Origin: Tremella fuciformis
Lineage: Eukaryota; Basidiomycota; Tremellomycetes; Tremellales; Tremellaceae
Assembly (NCBI GenBank): GCA_032768795.1
Contig: CP136492.1
Span: forward strand, 2,418,001 to 2,482,000
Direction: 5' to 3'
DNA length: 64,000 bases
Made by a program: the position numbers and the translations under genes. Below, piece by piece: positions 9,947 through 19,032 of this stretch; position 1 is the stretch's first letter, and each line of letters starts with the position of its first letter. A model generated the notes under the pieces. The model did no database searches. It was not told where the DNA came from and saw nothing but the letters and a program-made list of their open reading frames with translations.

Positions 9947-11907
9947 ATGTCGGGCACGCACACTTCAGGCGCGACCAAGCCCGGTGAGCACGCTCGCGGG
10001 CTGTGTGATACAAGCGGGCTAACCAGGCAGTGTGGCTTGAGAGAGACGACCTGCTGACCTCTGATGCTGGACCGACGTACCCGTCATTGAAGCAGGACGC
10101 GTCCACCGACGTGCTGGTCGTCGGTGGCGGGATGGCCGGGCTCCACATCGCCTACGAGTTGCTGAAGAGCGGGAAGAAGGTGGTGCTCATCGAGGATGGG
10201 AGTGAGTCTTCACTGTACCTGCAGCCCCCGAGAAGTTTGCTCAGAGGGATAGAGATCGGATCGGGCGAGACAGGTCGCACGACGGGCCACCTGTCGGTGG
10301 ACAACGAGTACAACGACTTTCTGGCAAGTTGTCCTTTCACACGCAGGTGGTGAGCGACTAGGCGCTGAGTGTGCAGAGGGTACATGGGTCGCAACAGACG
10401 GCACACATCGCCGCGGCACAGCAGGCCGCGATCGAGCGCATCGCGGGCATTGTACATGAGCATGGGATTCAGTGCGACTTTGCGCGCGTGCCGGGCTACA
10501 TGTTCCAGGGGCTTCCTCCGGGCGACGAGAAGTACGAGCTCGACACGCTGCGGCAGGTGTACGACGCCGCCAAGGGTACCCAGGCGCTCGATGTCCGCGT
10601 CGTGGAGGACGCCGGGATTTCTGGGTGGAAGAGCGGTCACGCGATACGGTTCGGGAACCAGGCGACGTTCCACCCGACGCAGTACGTGCGCGGGCTCGCG
10701 CGCGTGGTCGCTGAGGAGCTGGGCGGCAAGGTGTACGAGCAGACGCGTTACATGAGCCACGAGAAGACGGATGGAGGCGTCAAGGCCTTGCTCGCCGATG
10801 GGAAGGCGGTCAACGCAGGGGCGCTGGTGATGGCGACCAACGTCCCGCTCCAGAAGGTGAGCGGTATTACTGTACTTTGGTATTTTAGTCTGGGCTGAAG
10901 CTGACGGGCAGCTGGTCATGATCGACCGCCTGGAGGGTTTCAGGACATATGCCATCGCGCTCAAGATCGCCACGTCAGACGTGTCGACCACGGACGACGA
11001 GGCGATGTGGTGGGATATGGCCGACCCGTACCACTATGCGCGGGTAACGCCTCACAAGGAACAAGGGCACAGCCTGCTGGTTGTCGGTGGTGAGGACGAA
11101 AAGGTAGGCCAGCACGACGATTATGAGGAGCGGTACAAGCGGCTCGAAGACTGGACGCGGGAGCGTTGGGCCAAGGCCGGCAAGGTCGAGTATCGATGGA
11201 GCGGACAGGTGCTGGACTCGCAGGACGGGTCAGTGACGCTCATTGATGCGAGCGGGCGCGAGGGGAGCTGAAGGCCAGTATCGCGTACATCGGCAAGAAC
11301 CCCGGCGAGACAAACGTCTACGTACACAGTAAGTGGACATGACCAGAATATGGCGGTGCCAGAGGTAGACGAGCTGACGTGCGCGCAGCGGGGGACAACG
11401 GCGACGGCCTCACGTACGCCGCTATCGGCGGGATGGTTCTGGGCGACATGATCAACGGCCGTGAGAATCCGTGGGCTCACACGTTCTCGCCTGCGCGACA
11501 GCACAGTACGGGACACTTGCGGCAGCTGGTCCAGTCGGTGCCAAGTATGATCAAGGAGAACCTGTCTGATCAGGTGTACTACACCAAGTGGCTCACAACG
11601 TGCACGCGGAGCATCGGGGACATTGAAGACCTCGTCCCGGGCGACGGGGCTGTCGTGAGGGATGGCCTCTCGCCCGTGGCCGTGTATAGGGACGACACGG
11701 GCCAAGTGCACAAGATGACAGCGGTGTGCCCGTGGGTGTTGTCACTTCCGCGCTTGTGGCTCATGGCTGATTCACAGGCATATGAAGGGGATAGTCGGGT
11801 GGAATGGGAGCGAAAAGACGTTTGACTGCCCCATCCATGCGTCGAGGTTCACCTGCACGGGTCAGGTTGTCAATGGACCGGCCAAGGCGCCGCTGGCGAG
11901 TATGTGA
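9947..11907 (+). CDS. FAD-dependent oxidoreductase with C-terminal Rieske [2Fe-2S] domain
   Basis: Eight exons join in frame to 532 aa: 9947-9983, 10031-10201, 10253-10323, 10377-10856, 10912-11228, 11279-11328, 11389-11731, 11778-11907. A dinucleotide-binding motif (VVGGGMAGLHIAYEL) opens a DAO-type amine/amino-acid oxidase fold, followed by GSGETGRTTGHLS. The C-terminus carries a Rieske cluster, CPHMKGIVGW then CPIHASRF, giving the Cys-X-His and Cys-X2-His ligands. This DAO-plus-Rieske arrangement is known in bacteria and fungi, but the substrate is usually unassigned. A flavin oxidation coupled to one-electron transfer through the cluster is inferred. Intron 10324-10376 has a GC-AG donor (GCAAGT), the only choice I found that keeps frame. 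No targeting peptide is evident. Confidence 0.85.
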
Positions 11908-11939
11908 GTGGATCGGATGTGTTGGTACTTGGTGAATGT

Positions 11940-12110
11940 TGTATGGTATGCAGTCTTCTCACAGCTCGTGTCGCTTTTGCTGTGGCTTTGCTTGGTGATC
12001 GGGAGGGCATGTTCTTGATGAGGCGAGCTGAGATGAGATGAAACCAGAGAAAGTCAGAATAGAACGAAACCAAATCTCACGGCGACGATCACTATGTACG
12101 TCATCGCAGG
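11940..12110 (-). pseudogene. Decayed duplicate of the MFS gene's promoter and first codons
   Basis: Read on the minus strand, this stretch encodes NMPSRSPSKATAKATRAVRR, nearly the same as the start of the MFS protein encoded at 9143 (MPSRSPSKASAKATRAVRR). The upstream DNA also matches 9144-9235 (for example the motif around GGCGACGATCAC). Similarity stops right after the first codons. It is either a remnant of a tandem transporter copy or a short segmental duplication that now flanks the FAD/Rieske gene on its other side. Confidence 0.75.
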
Positions 12111-12389
12111 GACTGAGCGAAACACCAAAATGTTTGTTACGTCCCCACTCCAACTCCAGGGCTACGAGGCTGTCAGAAAATTGACACGGACATGATCACC
12201 AAGAGGCTGATGGACTCGTTGCCGACATTGGTATGAATGCCACAAGACAACTGATGAGGCGGGCGCAAACGGACCACTACATGGACATGGTATGAAATGC
12301 CAAGTGCTGCAATTGGAACAAGCACCTACTTGCCAATGCTGCAACAACAGTCAAGTTACAGGGTACCATTTGACAGTAACAACAAGTTC

Positions 12390-13420
12390 AAATGCCCACA
12401 GCATGTGACGTTGCACTTTGCAGCAACTCGCTCTTGCTTGTCAAGTTCACCTACCGTCTCGCCAAGTTCAGCAAGTCCCTTGCTGCATGCCTCACTCAAC
12501 TCGCTCACCTCTTTGACCTCCTCAAGCTCACCAAGTCCCTTGTGTCACAAATGACACCGAAGCAGCACCAAGACCGAGCAAGACCGAGCCAAAGAAACAT
12601 GAGTCGAGCACTCGTCGGCGCTCGCCGAAGCTCGCCACGACTCGTCGAGACCGACCCACATGAAATTACCGCATTTGTCAGACAAAAGGATGCATCTCTT
12701 GCACAGCTAAGTCCCGTTGTCACCGCAGCTCTCGTCGACAGCAAGGAGCTCTTCGAGACTCGCCGTGCTCGCCATGCTCGCCGTCGAAGAACAATAGGCC
12801 TCCTCAATGCTTACTCAGCGAGTTTGCCGGATGCGGCGCACTCGACTAAGGGAAACGAGAGAACAATGAGCTCGACGTACATGGGCCAAGACCTTGTCGA
12901 GCTTGCAGAGACAGAGTTGCAGAATTGACGGACGGGCTGTACGATACTTAAGGCTTGCAGAGCCCTCGTAGAACTCTAGTACTCTCGCAATTGAGTTGCA
13001 TGGGACTACTCCCTCACTTACCCTCTCTCGCTCCGTCCCGCCGACAGCTGCTAAGGTCTAGCACTTGCCGGTCCGCCTTGCCTTGCCTCGCCTTGTCTAG
13101 CCAACCTCGGCTATCCTCGTCGACACTTGTTGAGTGTCACGTAGGTGATTACATAACACAAGGAACCTTCTGATTCATACTAAACCAAAAGGAAATCTGT
13201 GGCCAAGCTCGGGTTGATCACCTCCGGACTCGACTCATTATATAGGGCTACCTTGGCGATGTGTCATTCATGACATTGAGACTCTACAAGTCCTCCGAGC
13301 CCTTGCCCTTGCCCTTCCCTCCTAGTCTCGCCCAGCCTCGCCGAAGTCGAAGAGTCTCGGTCACCCAGTGACGGGCCTTTGGACAGAGACAGAGAGGTAT
13401 CGTGACACCTTGCCAAGATC
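12390..13420 (+). repeat. Left arm of a large imperfect inverted repeat
   Basis: Blocks in this stretch recur in reverse complement at 17.44-18.34 kb, in mirrored order. Examples are the tract CGCTCACCTCTTTGACCTCC (about 12.50 kb), the segment CCTTGTCTAGCCAACCT (about 13.09 kb) and CAGAGACAGAGAGGT (about 13.39 kb). The arms are diverged and differ by insertions. The reading frame 12392-12928 in here has repeat-like composition and is not supported as a gene. Confidence 0.6.
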
Positions 13421-14097
13421 CTCACCCATCTTGCCCAGCTTGACAAGCCCCTAGGCAACTGTTCCGTTGTAACACCATGTTTGTACATCCTACAAGATGG
13501 TATGCTAATAGCAACCTTTGCCAATGGCATACTTCTGCCTCAGCTGGCTGAATCAGCAACCACTCTGCAGCGCAATTAAGATTGATCAGCAAAGACATAT
13601 TCTGTGTGGCAAATTGGGGTCAATGTGAGGGGCATAAACCCCATTTGCTTGGTCTGGAGCCTTTCAAGCGTCCAGATGTTGATCTGTCAGTGGTAGTCTT
13701 CAGAGGTTTCCACTTGACTTTCCCTTTTGCTTTTTGGCATAGCTTCACTCATCCCCCTTTGGCTTCCCCTCAGATCCTTCCCCATTGTCAGAACACTTCA
13801 CTGAGACCCTTGTCTACTATACACCAGGCAGACCCTCAGTAGACCTTTGCCATCTAAGTTGTTTCTGGTAGCCAGCTGAACCTGCCAAGGACAAGTGCTA
13901 ATAACATTGTGCCAATTCCTCAGAATGTGAATCTATGACATACCCTTTGGTAAAAACAGAAAGAAATTGCATACCCTCTCATGACTGTTCCCAAAAGCCT
14001 GTTTTTTAGGCATAACCCCAGCAGCTAGCTCCCTTGGGCCAAAAGCTCAGTGGAAAAAAGCCAAATTCATGTTCCTTTGGGCCTTGGTTTGGGCAGA
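13421..14097. other. AT-richer spacer inside the inverted-repeat island
   Basis: No gene is recognised. Base composition changes to AT-richer at about 13.5 kb and stays so to about 15.4 kb. It leads into the TATA box of the orphan gene. Confidence 0.4.
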
Positions 14098-14105
14098 TAT
14101 AAAAG
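14098..14105 (+). promoter_or_regulatory. TATA box (TATAAAAG) of the orphan gene at 14189
   Basis: A consensus TATA motif lies 91 bases before the ATG at 14189. The earlier in-frame ATG at 14138 is only 40 bases from the TATA box, at or near the expected transcription start, so the later ATG is preferred. Confidence 0.55.
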
Positions 14106-14188
14106 CATTTTTGGACTAGGGTAGCTGCGGTCTTACATTGCTTCTTCACTCTTGTGAGCAGGTACAGGTACACTTGTTAGCAGAAAGC

Positions 14189-14944
14189 ATGACAGATGGG
14201 ACTTGGTGCAGACCACCAACCTCCTCAACACTAGGGTCAGGAAGAAACCAAGACCAGTCAGCCACAACCATAAATACCGTTGAGGACCTGGCAGACAAAA
14301 TCACTTCGTCTGCTTTCATATGCCATAGCGTGGCCAGAGCTGCTAGTACCTATCCAGAGCTTCCTGAAAAGGTAAGACAAGTTATAGAAGTCCCATCTTG
14401 TATAGGCTTCCCACCTGCTGCAGGTCATGTTGTCTGTGCCACAACATTTGTTGAGGAATCATACCCACCAACATACCTTTTTGACTGGCAGGAAGTGGCA
14501 TTGGTTGATGGCACCTTCATAGTGACTACAATACCTTTTCCAAGAGGCAATAATGACGATGATTGCAATGAAGTGTCCAATATTGCAATCAAGAAGATTC
14601 ATACCTTTGCCAGCAGGGACTCACCCCAAACATATAAAGTCTCAGCTCGCAGTGAGGCAGGTGACTTGCTTTTGGATGTAGTCTACAAGGAACCTCCTAA
14701 GGAGGGATCGTGGATTGAAGAAGGGTCTATCCAAGGTTGCCTTGAGTCAGATCTATATTCACCGCTCCCTAAGCTGCCCAGCCTTGAGTATGCTCTTGCT
14801 GCAAGTTATATATTTGGATCACATTGTCTAGCAAACACTGGCAAATGGTCCTGCACTTTTCTTCGCGCAGCCCTCAACAGCAATCAAGAAGCCTATGTAA
14901 ACTATTCTCATGGATGCTTCACAGTTGCAGCAAAGAAATCCTAA
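14189..14944 (+). CDS. Orphan protein in AT-rich island, 252 aa
   Basis: The open frame, without introns, starts at an ATG after the TATA box; a 268-aa form from 14138 is possible. Codon use is AT-richer than in the flanking housekeeping genes. No known domain is visible. The centre contains VDGTFIVTTIPFPRGNNDDD and SPQTYKVSARSEAGD, suggesting a beta-rich fold, and the sequence has several Cys residues (SCIGF, GCLESD, GKWSC). It sits between the arms of the large inverted repeat, so it may be cargo of an uncharacterised mobile element rather than a host gene. Function is unknown. Confidence 0.45.
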   Translation: MTDGTWCRPPTSSTLGSGRNQDQSATTINTVEDLADKITSSAFICHSVARAASTYPELPEKVRQVIEVPSCIGFPPAAGHVVCATTFVEESYPPTYLFDWQEVALVDGTFIVTTIPFPRGNNDDDCNEVSNIAIKKIHTFASRDSPQTYKVSARSEAGDLLLDVVYKEPPKEGSWIEEGSIQGCLESDLYSPLPKLPSLEYALAASYIFGSHCLANTGKWSCTFLRAALNSNQEAYVNYSHGCFTVAAKKS

Positions 14945-15603
14945 GTACCTTTGCACACCTCTTGACACAGCAGATGGTGCTGGACAGGCATAAGACAAGC
15001 ATTGCCAGAATTGGCTCAAAGTTGTGTACAATCTTATATCTGACCTCAACCCAGAACCCAACCATATATGTGAAATACATGTACAGTTTGAACCCAATGT
15101 TTGACCATGTAATTGCTGCCTAGAACGGTGTCATGGCTGATACAAGCCAATAAGGCAGTATGATCTAGCCTTGCTAGCAGAGGCAGGGAGGCAGGTGATA
15201 AATACATGGAAGCAGAAAGAAAATTGTTATGATATCAGTCTGCTCCTTCCAAAGACCACTCTACCCTGAGGCCTATCTGCCTGCCACAACCCTTCTGCGT
15301 AGGATCCCTAATTGGTAAAATCTCTCAGCTACAAGCTGTTTTTTGGCAGCAGTGGCTTGTGGTGGATTACTTGGAGGGGAATGTGAGTGTAGTGGACCGC
15401 CCCTCTGATGCTCTGCCTGTCCCCTACATGACTAGGAGAAAGCCCTACAGCCTCTGCATTTGCCCCTCATCCAACATTCAATCCGACATCAACCGACTGT
15501 CACGACGGCCACGCCCTCGACGACATATGCACGTGACCGACACCTCTCACGTGGCCGACACGTGACCTACCTCGAGCTGAAGAACCTCAACAAAGGAGTA
15601 GAC
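14945..15603. other. AT-rich downstream spacer, no gene
   Basis: Short frames only. It belongs to the same AT-rich block as the orphan gene and ends at the solo LTR. Confidence 0.4.
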
Positions 15604-15898
15604 GTTGACAACGGAAATAGGTGGTACGCTCACATGAGCTTGACTCATCCTCGAGTAGCCTCGTCGAGGCACACACATCCTCGACGAGGCGGGGAAGCCG
15701 CCACCAACAATAACTCCGCATATAACGCCGACACCCTCAACAACCTTGTAGAATGCCGCCGCCTGTTGCCCTCTCATCACTCATAGCAAGTGCTGAGCGG
15801 GCAACAGGTGAGTCTGAATGCATCACTCATAGCAAGTGCTGAGCGGGCAACAGGTAACCGGAATCCCATTGCCTCAGAGCTAAGATTCCGTCGGTTGA
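15604..15898. mobile_element. Solo LTR of the Copia family, with target duplication
   Basis: 15609-15893 (285 bp) is closely similar to the LTRs of the Copia element at 18.6-23.7 kb. It is flanked by a perfect 5-bp duplication, GTTGA (15604-15608 and 15894-15898). It carries the same internal double copy of CACTCATAGCAAGTGCTGAG. The first bases read CAACGGAA instead of CGACGGAA. It is the remnant of LTR-LTR recombination. Confidence 0.92.
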
Positions 15899-16519
15899 AT
15901 GAACGCGCGACAACGGGAGGCAGGCGCATAGTCATATAGGATGCCCTGGGCGCCCGTTGTAGTTCTTCAGCACTCTCTGATTGAGTCTCATGGATCACCA
16001 TTGACGATCTCACTCTCTCCGTGGCACGCAGCGTGGCTGAGTCGCACTCACGCTGTATCCTCGACGACCTTGTTAACTTGACGACCTTGTAACCTCGATG
16101 AGGATCCAACCTTGACATCCTTGTTTCTACCCCTTTATCCTTTATTCTTGACTCTGGTATTGTGCGAGAGGGCCTCTGCCAACGGGAGAGCGCAGCATCG
16201 TGACACCGACATACCCACGAGTACACCCGACGCCGTATCCGATCCACCACCCTCAGGCCTGATGCCCAAACCACAGCCTGGCTCACCTCGGATCCGCCTA
16301 TGATACAATACGACCTTACCCAACACATCATCCAACCTAGGATCCTCAGCTCTCATGCCTGATCCTGCACCATTTGACAATTTTGCTCCACTCACACTAA
16401 TACGGCTGATGTCTGGACAATCCGTAGCAGACCCTTAAGCCACGTCCGTTTCCTCCCCGTGTCTCCTGTAGAACAGTTTCCTCTTGGAGTAGATTCTCCT
16501 TCCGTACTTCTCAGCCGCG
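15899..16519. other. Repeat-rich spacer
   Basis: It contains scattered CTCGACGACCTTGT-like words that also occur in the LTRs, and no supported gene. Confidence 0.4.
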
Positions 16520-16606
16520 TGTCACGAGGCCTATACCTACCAAATAGCATAGGGCGACGCACAGTAAACCACTGCACCATAAAAGGGTCACGATGACCCG
16601 AGTCTC
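16520..16606 (+). repeat. 87-bp direct repeat, copy 1
   Basis: Identical by eye to 16896-16982. It begins TGTCACGAGGCC and ends CCCGAGTCTC, and contains the small palindrome GGGTCACGATGACCC. Confidence 0.9.
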
Positions 16607-16830
16607 TGGACGTCACTGGTTCAATTCCCGCACCTTGCTTGCCCGGGGCAATTGAATTACACGTTTTGAAAGGCACCTGGCTGCCGCCCCCGGTGGAGGT
16701 GGGCAATTACGTAAGAGGGCATTACGTAATGTACCTTGGCGCGCCTTTCGGGTTCCAGATAGGGTTGAGGATAGGCTCGGCAGGAGGTAGGGCCCGGCAC
16801 GAGGGCGTGCCTATTCTCTAAGGTGGGCGG

Positions 16831-17041
16831 AGTGTCACGGAGGTGACAGCCACCGTACCCTATATGTACCAAAGACCGCGAGTCTAGCTGAGTTATGTCA
16901 CGAGGCCTATACCTACCAAATAGCATAGGGCGACGCACAGTAAACCACTGCACCATAAAAGGGTCACGATGACCCGAGTCTCAGCTAGACTCGCGGTCTT
17001 TGGTACATATAGGGTACGGTGGCTGTCACCTCCGTGACACT
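16831..17041. repeat. Perfect 62-bp inverted repeat enclosing the 87-bp repeat
   Basis: The arm 16831-16892 is the exact reverse complement of 16980-17041. The 87-bp spacer between them is a copy of an upstream sequence. This resembles a MITE-like or fold-back insertion, or a recent inverted duplication. Confidence 0.9.
16896..16982 (+). repeat. 87-bp direct repeat, copy 2 (inside a palindrome)
   Basis: Identical by eye to 16520-16606. It fills the loop between two perfect 62-base inverted arms, overlapping the right arm by three bases. Confidence 0.9.
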
Positions 17042-17439
17042 GCGCCACAATATTGTACGTACACCGTACGTACTCCATAGATTCCTCAGCCTGACTTTCA
17101 TGTATATAAACCAGGCCTGAGAGAGAGAACCCATCATCACATCCTCTTCTTCTATTCCTCTCACTCCCAACTCCCCACTCCTCTCTACTCCTCTCTCTCT
17201 CTCAGAGTCTTGGCTCTGCTCTCTACTTTTCCTAACCGACTTACTTAAGTGTTGCTCTGTGTGAGATTGACTATTGCAAAGGAACCCGACACAGCTATCA
17301 GTCTTACAGACAGAGGCTGGCTTTATTATATGTGAGGAAGAAGGTAAACTGTTTCTCTACACAGCTGACCTGAACCTTTACAGTGAGTGGGCGTGGTTGG
17401 CAGATCAAATGCTGTGGTGGATGGTCAAACAGCGGAATA
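17042..17439. other. Pyrimidine-rich spacer, no gene
   Basis: It contains a long CT-rich run at about 17.12-17.21 kb with CTCTCT repeats and the TATA-like TATATAAA at 17102. A small frame, 17274-17558, overlaps the right repeat arm and is not supported. Confidence 0.4.
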
Positions 17440-18340
17440 AGTTGTCACAAAACCTCTCTGTCTCTGTTCAAGTGCTCATCACTGGGAGACCAAGACGCTT
17501 TGACTTTGGCAAGGCTGGACAAGGCTATAAGAGAAGTGGCAAGGGCAAGGACTCATAGGTATCACAGGGCCAGGCCGGTCGTCGACTGATAGACCCCCTC
17601 ACACGTGCTGTCTGTCAATCTGTCTCTGTCCTCCACGAGAAGGTGTGTCCTACAGCCTCTCGTGCGTCGACAACACGGCTGCGCCGTTACTTCCTATCCA
17701 TGGGACTCAATACCATGGTGCTAAGGACGGTCTACGGGTGAGGGCTTGTATATATATCACCCGTGCCCTCCTCTGCACCGCCTTGGGCTTTCTCCTTGAA
17801 ACACCATCGACGAGGCTCGAGCTCTAGAGTCGTCGAGGCTACTCGAGGATCGACGATAGGCTCACGTGTCTGACAGGCGTGCTGGGCTGGAACGAGACTT
17901 GTAGGCGTGCTTTGGTGATCATGGAGGCGTGGCCGACGTGACAATAGGACATGTAGAAGGACTTGTAGAGTCTCAACAAGTGTGGCAAGGGTTGGCAAGG
18001 TTGGCTAGACAAGGCAAGACAAGACAAGGTGAGCCCAACAAGTGCTAGTCTCATGCGTCCGCCTTCTCTGTCCTAGGCCCAATGGGTGTGTACACCAAAC
18101 AATTAGTTCAGGACTCAATGAACCTGGTAGGATTAGGGAAGATGGGCAACAAGTGCAGCAAAGGACTTGCAGAGCTTGAGGAGGTGAAAGAGGTGAACAG
18201 GTTGAGCGAGAGATGTGGCAAGGGAGCTGCCAAATTCAGCAAGAGGGTAGGTAGACTCAAAGAGCGAGAGCAAATTGAGAGTGCAAGGTGGGGAACTTGG
18301 CAAGGGACTTGGTGTCACTGGCAAGCCAAGCAACAGATGG
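17440..18340 (-). repeat. Right arm of the large imperfect inverted repeat
   Basis: Its reverse complement matches blocks of 12.39-13.42 kb in mirrored order. It ends in a stretch related to one at about 29.64-29.67 kb (CCTTCTCTGTCCT followed by CCCAATG). The frame 18082-18420 lies within the repeat and is not supported as a gene. Confidence 0.6.
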
Positions 18341-18419
18341 AGCGGGCAGACTATGTGTCTGCAGAGAAAACAAATTGGAGAAGACTACAGAATATACTGC
18401 ATGCCCAGTCTCCTAAATA

Positions 18420-18460
18420 GCCCCCCTCCCCCCCCCCCCCCCCCTTCCCTCCCCTCCGGT
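18420..18460 (-). repeat. Poly-C/poly-G tract with G-quadruplex potential
   Basis: A run of about 24 C with one T interruption is followed by further CCCT groups. The minus strand therefore has several G-runs and could form a quadruplex. It lies about 180 bases upstream of the Copia insertion. Confidence 0.7.
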
Positions 18461-18636
18461 GAGCTTGGCGAGTGACGCGTTAAGTGAAAGAGTCTGAGCT
18501 CTGTCTCTGCCATGTGGCTTCCATGTGCTTCCACAATGTCTGTCATGACACAATGGGAGAGTGCAGCATTGTGACAATGAGGCAAGTCTGACAAAATATG
18601 CTATCAACAAGTGCAAATGCCCATAGCATGTGATAT

Positions 18637-18935
18637 CGACGGAAATAGGTAGTACGCTCACATGAGCTTGACTCAGCCTCGAGTAGCCTCGTCGAGGCAC
18701 ACACATCCTCGACGATGAACCTCGTCGAGGCAGGGGAAGCTGCCACAACGATAACTCCGCATATAACGCCGACACCCTCGACGACCTTGTAGAATGCCGC
18801 CGCCTGTTGCCCTCCTCATCACTCATAGCAAGTGCTGAGCGGGCAACAGGTAAGTCCGAATGCATCACTCATAGCAAGTGCTGAGCGGGCAACAGGTGAC
18901 TGGAATCCCATTGCCTCAGAGCTAAGATTCTGTCG
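18637..18935 (+). repeat. 5' LTR of the Copia element
   Basis: 299 bp, starting CGACGGAA and ending TTCTGTCG; the 3' copy ends TTCCGTCG. The ends form an 8-bp inverted repeat instead of the usual TG...CA. Confidence 0.92.
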
Positions 18936-18948
18936 TGGTAACGTCTCG
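18936..18948 (+). promoter_or_regulatory. Primer-binding site of the Copia element
   Basis: TGGTAACGTCTCG starts directly after the 5' LTR. A TGG start is expected for pairing with the CCA end of a tRNA primer; I cannot say which tRNA. Confidence 0.6.
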
Positions 18949-19032
18949 TTCGACAAGTCGCGGTAGATAGAACGCGCCAACAAACTTGTCGACCTTGCCT
19001 ACGCACCGCCAGCCTCGAAGTGGTCCTCCGTC

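Noticed and set aside
10152..10991. 279-aa minus-strand frame across the FAD/Rieske gene
   Set aside because: It is the shadow of the spliced plus-strand gene, whose motifs and phases are convincing.
12392..12928. 178-aa open frame in the left inverted arm
   Set aside because: It runs through sequence that recurs inverted at 18.1-18.3 kb, with Ser/Leu/Arg repeat-like composition and no promoter or domain. Treated as repeat.
16540..16640. Possible tRNA or SINE: GGTTCAATTCC resembles a Pol III B box
   Set aside because: No matching T-stem or acceptor stem forms around it, and the upstream A-box candidate is weak. Not called as tRNA.
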